A stretch of 64,000 bases of DNA from an uncultured Christensenella sp. (GTDB lineage Bacteria; Bacillota; Clostridia; Christensenellales; CAG-917): the NCBI GenBank assembly GCA_910577815.1, contig CAJTNO010000007.1, positions 18,982-82,981 on the forward strand, in the 5' to 3' direction. The translations under genes were made by a program, and so were the position numbers. Positions 59,821-64,000 of the stretch are shown here, one piece after another. Positions within the stretch are counted from its first letter, which is position 1. Each line of letters begins with the position of its first letter. A model generated the notes under the pieces. It saw only the letters and a list, made by a program, of their open reading frames with translations, ran no database searches and had not been told where the DNA came from.

Positions 59821-62800
59821 TTAATCAATAGACGTCGGTTCAAGCGCAGGGGTGTCGTCATAAATTTCCGAATCCACCTCGGATACGGTAGCTTCCTCAA
59901 AGGTGTTATCCTGCTCGTAAACAACCGATTCAAATTCCTCCTCGTCTATTTCCTCATCCTCGTCATCTGCTATATCATACGCAATATCATCTCCGTTTGC
60001 AGCAGCAAGCTTGGGCATTTTCTTCTTTTGCACTATTATATAAGCTACTGCAAGCGCCGCGCCTAAAGCTATTATCGCGCCGAAGGTCGCAACTAACGCA
60101 ATATAGGTGGTTTCACTAAATGCCGCAGTCTTGTATACGGAAAACTTGACAACCGCCGTCAGGTCCTCGTGCTCGTCGCTTTCGGCAATCGCAACCATTA
60201 CATAATCTCCGGCTACCGTAGGAACTCCGGAAAGCTTTTTGGCATATGCTCCGTTATTTTCATAATCGGCTCTTTCGTAGTAGCTGTACGTTATGTTACC
60301 GAATGCGGCTTTCGCTATAGGCACGTTATGCGGTTGCCCCTCTGCCCAGCCCTGAATGTTGGGTATTATGTTCCAGAAATTCATTTCCGTTGCAAAAACC
60401 TTAAATCTCGTGACGCTTGTAAGCGAAGTATAGTTGTCATTACCCTCAACCATCGCTTCGATTCTGTACCAGCCGGGCTTTGCTTCAGCAAGCTTGTTAA
60501 TATCCTCGTTGCTGTTAAAGATAATTTCGTTTGTCTTTTCGTCGTATATAACAAACACTGCCTCGCCCCATCTCGGAATGCCGGTAGGCGCGGAAGGCTC
60601 CTCACCCACTATCCAACGCTCGATATTGGGAGTCTGAGTCCAATAGTTATTGGAAATTTGGATATGGAATTCAACATACTGCGACATCTGCGTATAATTG
60701 TAAATAGGCTTCGACGTATCGCCGTCGACGAAGCCCGCGGATTTTCTTTCTACCACAGCCTTGAGATAGTAGGTCTTGCCGCCCTCGAGCTTTGCAAGCT
60801 CCGCCGCAGTAAGTCCCTGTGCCTCGCCTCTTTCGTTGATAATCAGCTTGTCGATAACAATAACGTCGTCAGCCTCGGTTGCTCCGCGCTTGCTTATAAT
60901 GCTGAACGTAACGGTTTCTCCAAAGTGAGGAACTGCCGTTATAAGGTTAATAGTAGCGTCAAAGCCGTCGTATTTCCAACGTATAATGTTTGGCGAGCTC
61001 TCCCAATAGTTACGCGCAACGGCAACCTCAAATCTGATAGCCTCCGATTTTAACGCAGTCCAGTTCTGAGCCTTATCGACGTTAGCAATAAGGTAATACG
61101 TGCCGGAATTAAGGCTGTAAAATCTATCAGCTATATTGCTGTCGACCTGACCTTTGCTATCAATAGTAAAGTCCTCTAAACCGTCTACGGGCTTTCTTCC
61201 TTCCGCGTCAAAGCTGATTCCGAAGTGCGATACGCCGAACATAGCCGCGCCTTCAATAAGGTTTATGCTCTTATCATAGTCGCGCCATTCCCATTGAATT
61301 ATTCTCGGAGTAACAGCCCATCTGTTCTCCTCGGGATTTATTGTGAAATTGACGGTAACAATTCCGTCATTATCATTATCGCCTGTTTCCCACACATAAT
61401 TGTTGTCGTTAAGCGTAAGAGTTATTTCATAAACTCCCGCGTCTTTAAAGTTTCCGTCGGTATGACCTGCGGGATATGTGATAGTAAATATCTTTTTATT
61501 AAGCACCTGGTTAGTAGGCACCGTTATTGCGGGCTTGATATTATTGCCGCCTCTGTAAACTCTGTCCGCTATTTCGGGAACCGCAACCGTTGCAGGCTTG
61601 ATATTCCATTTCAGCTCGAAGTTTTCGCCGAACTCATAGGCCTTATCACCCTTCCATTTATACAGGTCGGGATGTACAAACGTAAACGTAACGGTATATT
61701 CTCCAACTTCTACGGCGGCATTTCCCGTCCAGGTATAAAGGCTCAAATCACGGTTGTTTACAAGGTCGTCGTCCTTAGGCTGAACAGACAGCTCGCCGCC
61801 CGTATAATACAGTTCGTTTCTGTTTAGGGTGGGAGTATGAATATGTTTATATACTATGACGTCATAAAAGCTGTTGTATCTGTCGTCCATAGACGGATTC
61901 GACGCATAGTTTTTCATCTTAGCCATATAGTAGACGGTATACACGCTCGGCGTATTGATATAACGACTCCATATGTCGTGGTCGGCAGCATAGTACTTGT
62001 CGTTTTTCATTCTGTACAGATTGTATTCGAGATGAGGCTCCTCATCAAAATACAGCTTTATGTTATCCGTTGTGGTCCAAAACGTCTGACCTAAATTGGC
62101 CTGCACATCCGCATACTTAAGAGCATACTCAAATTGCAGCTTGCCTTCGCTCTGAGCAAAAACGTCCGCATAATTGTCAAGGTCAATGAGAGTATCCAAA
62201 TCTATCTTACGCTTAACGGCGTCCGCTTTACCCGCCTGATTTAAAATATCGTCGTTGGTTATCCTTAAATCTCCGGGAAGCACGCTGAAATTAAATTTGC
62301 GTGTAAAGCCCTTGTATTCTGCCTCCGAATTCAAATCGCTTGCCGCAACCGCGTGCTCCGTATTATCCCACCAATGCTTGTGCGTTGTAAGTATAACGTC
62401 CTTTACTACAATTTCAAGCTCGTAGTCACCCGCGGGCATAAACTGATTTATATAGTAGCTCCATTCCGAACGCAGTCTGTACTGCCCCGTGATATCCACT
62501 CTTACTCCGTCCACGAGACGCGTAAGATAAAACGTCACTATATCGTTGGACTGGTCTTCGGATTCCGGGTCCCAAGCAGGCTTTAAATCAACCGTACGCA
62601 CTCTGCCGGGAGTTGCTATGCTTTCGATTATTTCCTCGTAGTCATCACCGTTTTTGACTTTAACCTGGTAATCCTCGTTCAAATCCATATCCTCTCTGAG
62701 AGCGCCGTCGCCGTGATACAGCCAAGGATATTCGATAGTTGTATATTCACCGAACTTCCAGGACGGAATATTAAATTCCACCTCGGTGCTGTCCGCAATA

Positions 62801-63459
62801 CTCGCGCTGCCGTTTAAAAGCGCGTTATCGTATTCGGCAACATACCAGTACTTAGTCATTGTCGCCTGCTTGCCGTCGGGATTTATCTCGAGATTTATAC
62901 CGCGGTCGGTCAAGGTAGCGCGTTCCGCCTCTGTATTTGCAAACGTATAACCCTCGCTTGCCGTAAGCACAGCCTTTGCCTCGTATCTGCCGGGAACGTC
63001 CGCTTTTGCCGTATACTTACCCTCGTTGATGTATTCAACCGTAAAACCGGTGTTAAGCAACGGACCGCGAAGCTCAATTTCGTGATTAAAAGAGGAGTCC
63101 TTTCCGCGATAACGCATTATGGAAATCTTTACATCGGTTTTCTGCTCCAACGTCCAATCAGTCCAGGAAGTATTAGGCGCCTGCGACATTCTCACAACCG
63201 AATAGTATTCCTTAAGCACTCCGCCGTCTTTATATTTGTAAATGTAAATCGAACCGTCGCGCAGGTCGGAACCTACGTCCTTAACCGACCAATGCACCAC
63301 AGACGATTGCGCTATCTGAATTACGGTATCGCCATCCGCCGCAACCGCAACGTCCTGCGTTATTCCGCCGGGCAATGCCAAAGCCACGCCCAACATAATG
63401 ACCAAAGCCATTATTGCGGCAAACGCTAACACCAAAACTTTTTTCTTACTATAAGACAT
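59821..63459 (-). CDS. Large cell-surface protein with four tandem NYW-type repeats
   Basis: 1212 residues. A signal peptide (VLVLAFAAIMALVIMLGVALA) ends near 30. The middle carries beta-rich, Ig-like stretches, with VPTNQVLNKKIFTITYPAG and DAGVYEITLTLNDNNY near residues 650-700. Four repeats begin at about 712, 817, 938 and 1027, each starting N-[RYF]-W-x3-P-x-I-x-x-W and followed by [FW]-G and a strand. A transmembrane helix lies near 1118-1144, then a basic MPKLA and an acidic tail of about 60 residues inside. There is no sortase motif, so it is held by the helix. No enzyme domain seen; probably adhesion or cell-surface architecture. Confidence 0.9.
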   Translation of the reverse strand: MSYSKKKVLVLAFAAIMALVIMLGVALALPGGITQDVAVAADGDTVIQIAQSSVVHWSVKDVGSDLRDGSIYIYKYKDGGVLKEYYSVVRMSQAPNTSWTDWTLEQKTDVKISIMRYRGKDSSFNHEIELRGPLLNTGFTVEYINEGKYTAKADVPGRYEAKAVLTASEGYTFANTEAERATLTDRGINLEINPDGKQATMTKYWYVAEYDNALLNGSASIADSTEVEFNIPSWKFGEYTTIEYPWLYHGDGALREDMDLNEDYQVKVKNGDDYEEIIESIATPGRVRTVDLKPAWDPESEDQSNDIVTFYLTRLVDGVRVDITGQYRLRSEWSYYINQFMPAGDYELEIVVKDVILTTHKHWWDNTEHAVAASDLNSEAEYKGFTRKFNFSVLPGDLRITNDDILNQAGKADAVKRKIDLDTLIDLDNYADVFAQSEGKLQFEYALKYADVQANLGQTFWTTTDNIKLYFDEEPHLEYNLYRMKNDKYYAADHDIWSRYINTPSVYTVYYMAKMKNYASNPSMDDRYNSFYDVIVYKHIHTPTLNRNELYYTGGELSVQPKDDDLVNNRDLSLYTWTGNAAVEVGEYTVTFTFVHPDLYKWKGDKAYEFGENFELKWNIKPATVAVPEIADRVYRGGNNIKPAITVPTNQVLNKKIFTITYPAGHTDGNFKDAGVYEITLTLNDNNYVWETGDNDNDGIVTVNFTINPEENRWAVTPRIIQWEWRDYDKSINLIEGAAMFGVSHFGISFDAEGRKPVDGLEDFTIDSKGQVDSNIADRFYSLNSGTYYLIANVDKAQNWTALKSEAIRFEVAVARNYWESSPNIIRWKYDGFDATINLITAVPHFGETVTFSIISKRGATEADDVIVIDKLIINERGEAQGLTAAELAKLEGGKTYYLKAVVERKSAGFVDGDTSKPIYNYTQMSQYVEFHIQISNNYWTQTPNIERWIVGEEPSAPTGIPRWGEAVFVIYDEKTNEIIFNSNEDINKLAEAKPGWYRIEAMVEGNDNYTSLTSVTRFKVFATEMNFWNIIPNIQGWAEGQPHNVPIAKAAFGNITYSYYERADYENNGAYAKKLSGVPTVAGDYVMVAIAESDEHEDLTAVVKFSVYKTAAFSETTYIALVATFGAIIALGAALAVAYIIVQKKKMPKLAAANGDDIAYDIADDEDEEIDEEEFESVVYEQDNTFEEATVSEVDSEIYDDTPALEPTSID

Positions 63460-63690
63460 AGATTCATCAATGCTTATGCCGCGCCGATACGATTAACACA
63501 TATGAACTCCGCAAAGCATATCCCCTATAAATTATCTAAACACTGTTGTATATTATCAAGTCAAAAACTTTTAATTCTCGCCGACTATTCCTGAAAAACA
63601 CCCTGTTGACTATCAGCGCGGAAACTACCGTTAACGCCTTAATAAAATACGGTAAAAGCCTACTGAACAGACTACTGCATTTTATAAAAT

Positions 63691-63719
63691 ATTTTAAACA
63701 GAAATAAAGGTTATGTCAA
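63691..63719 (-). promoter_or_regulatory. SigA-type promoter for the surface-protein gene
   Basis: Minus strand: TTGACA (63719-63714), 17-base spacer, TAAAAT (63696-63691). It would give a leader of about 225 bases (63460-63684), in which I see only a weak ACCGT/ACGGT stem and a second possible promoter (TTGATA to TAGATA), nothing certain. 63720-63883 is AT-rich with no feature. Confidence 0.65.
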
Positions 63720-63884
63720 GGAAATAGCAGACAATAAGAAAATTTGTCATATTTTGGAATTGGTATTTCAAGCGAAAACTACTATTAGAACTACACTTTA
63801 ACTCTATGATAAATAAGAACATAATTGCCCTATTAAATATCTAATTAAACAGGCATAAATATACCGCTATCTAAAATCAAAACA

Positions 63885-63905
63885 GGCTCCGAATTTATCG
63901 GAGCC
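63885..63905 (-). terminator. Terminator after the right-edge gene
   Basis: Arms GGCTCCGA/TCGGAGCC around ATTTA, with TGTTTTGATTTT following on the minus strand. Confidence 0.75.
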
Positions 63906-63911
63906 CATTTT

Positions 63912-64000
63912 CTAAACCTTATTTAGCTTAATAGCCCTGCCGCCTGTAAGCGTTATCATCTTAACCGCAGGCAGCGTAAAGTCATTGGCTACTATTATCA
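63912..64000 (-). CDS. 3' end of an unidentified gene, cut by the right edge
   Basis: Open minus-strand frame entering from the right, about 28 codons, ending DFTLPAVKMITLTGGRAIK LNKV and TAG. A terminator follows seven bases after the stop, so this is a genuine gene end. Too little is visible for a family call. Confidence 0.55.
   Translation of the reverse strand, partial: IIVANDFTLPAVKMITLTGGRAIKLNKV

Noticed and set aside
1..64000. CRISPR array, insertion sequence, prophage or integrative element
   Set aside because: No direct-repeat array, transposase, integrase or terminase was found; the tRNA cluster has no integrase or duplicated tRNA end beside it.

Overview
The window reads as a chromosomal segment of an anaerobic, low-to-moderate-GC Firmicute of class Clostridia. 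The evidence is gene content: an eight-gene spoIIIA operon, yqfC/yqfD, AddAB instead of RecBCD, RNase Y, pyruvate phosphate dikinase, and the Bacillus/Clostridium-type orders yqfC-yqfD-pgpH-ybeY-era-yqzL-recO and pepP-efp-spoIIIA-asp23-nusB-xseA-xseB-ispA. An uncultured gut lineage is my guess; no rRNA is present to place it. Almost everything is on the minus strand. I see no prophage, insertion sequence, CRISPR array or plasmid signature.

Region 1 (1-8.3 kb, minus): a tight operon for sporulation, translation quality and repair: yqfC, yqfD, a shortened PgpH-type HD protein, ybeY, era, the micro-gene yqzL, recO, a lipoprotein and sua5/tsaC (cut by the left edge). Region 2 (8.4-18.5 kb, minus): replicative helicase DnaB with an unusual SSB-like C-terminal tail, a lipoprotein, oligoendopeptidase F, a DUF1846 protein, and a topoisomerase IV pair (parC/parE). 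Region 3 (18.7-26.3 kb, mixed strands): an alpha/beta hydrolase, a stand-alone MurG-like transferase with a membrane partner, DegV, an HtrA-like membrane protease followed by a structured RNA candidate, and small membrane or lipoproteins. Region 4 (26.4-33.3 kb): iscU-iscS, proA, yebC, an RNA methyltransferase, the infC-rpmI-rplT operon behind an attenuator leader, a tiny XRE regulator with two operators, and three tRNAs (Leu, Cys, Gly).

Region 5 (33.3-44.5 kb, minus): ispA, xseB, xseA, nusB, asp23-like, spoIIIAH to spoIIIAA, efp, a short Xaa-Pro-peptidase-like protein and RNase Y. Region 6 (44.6-51.4 kb): ppdK beside the decayed 3' end of a second ppdK copy, a CorA transporter behind a small upstream ORF and a foldable leader, and two adjacent acidic proteins sharing a C-terminal domain I do not recognise. 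Region 7 (51.5-64 kb): addA-addB (AddB without a recognisable Walker A), a lipoprotein with a probable leaderless mRNA, a deaminase, and a 1212-residue surface protein with four tandem repeats, then the 3' end of another gene.

Most genes are conserved housekeeping or sporulation genes. The parts most likely to be new are the DnaB tail, the paired acidic-domain genes, the corA leader, the C-rich-loop RNA candidate and the ppdK remnant. No obviously novel multi-gene defence or biosynthetic system is visible.
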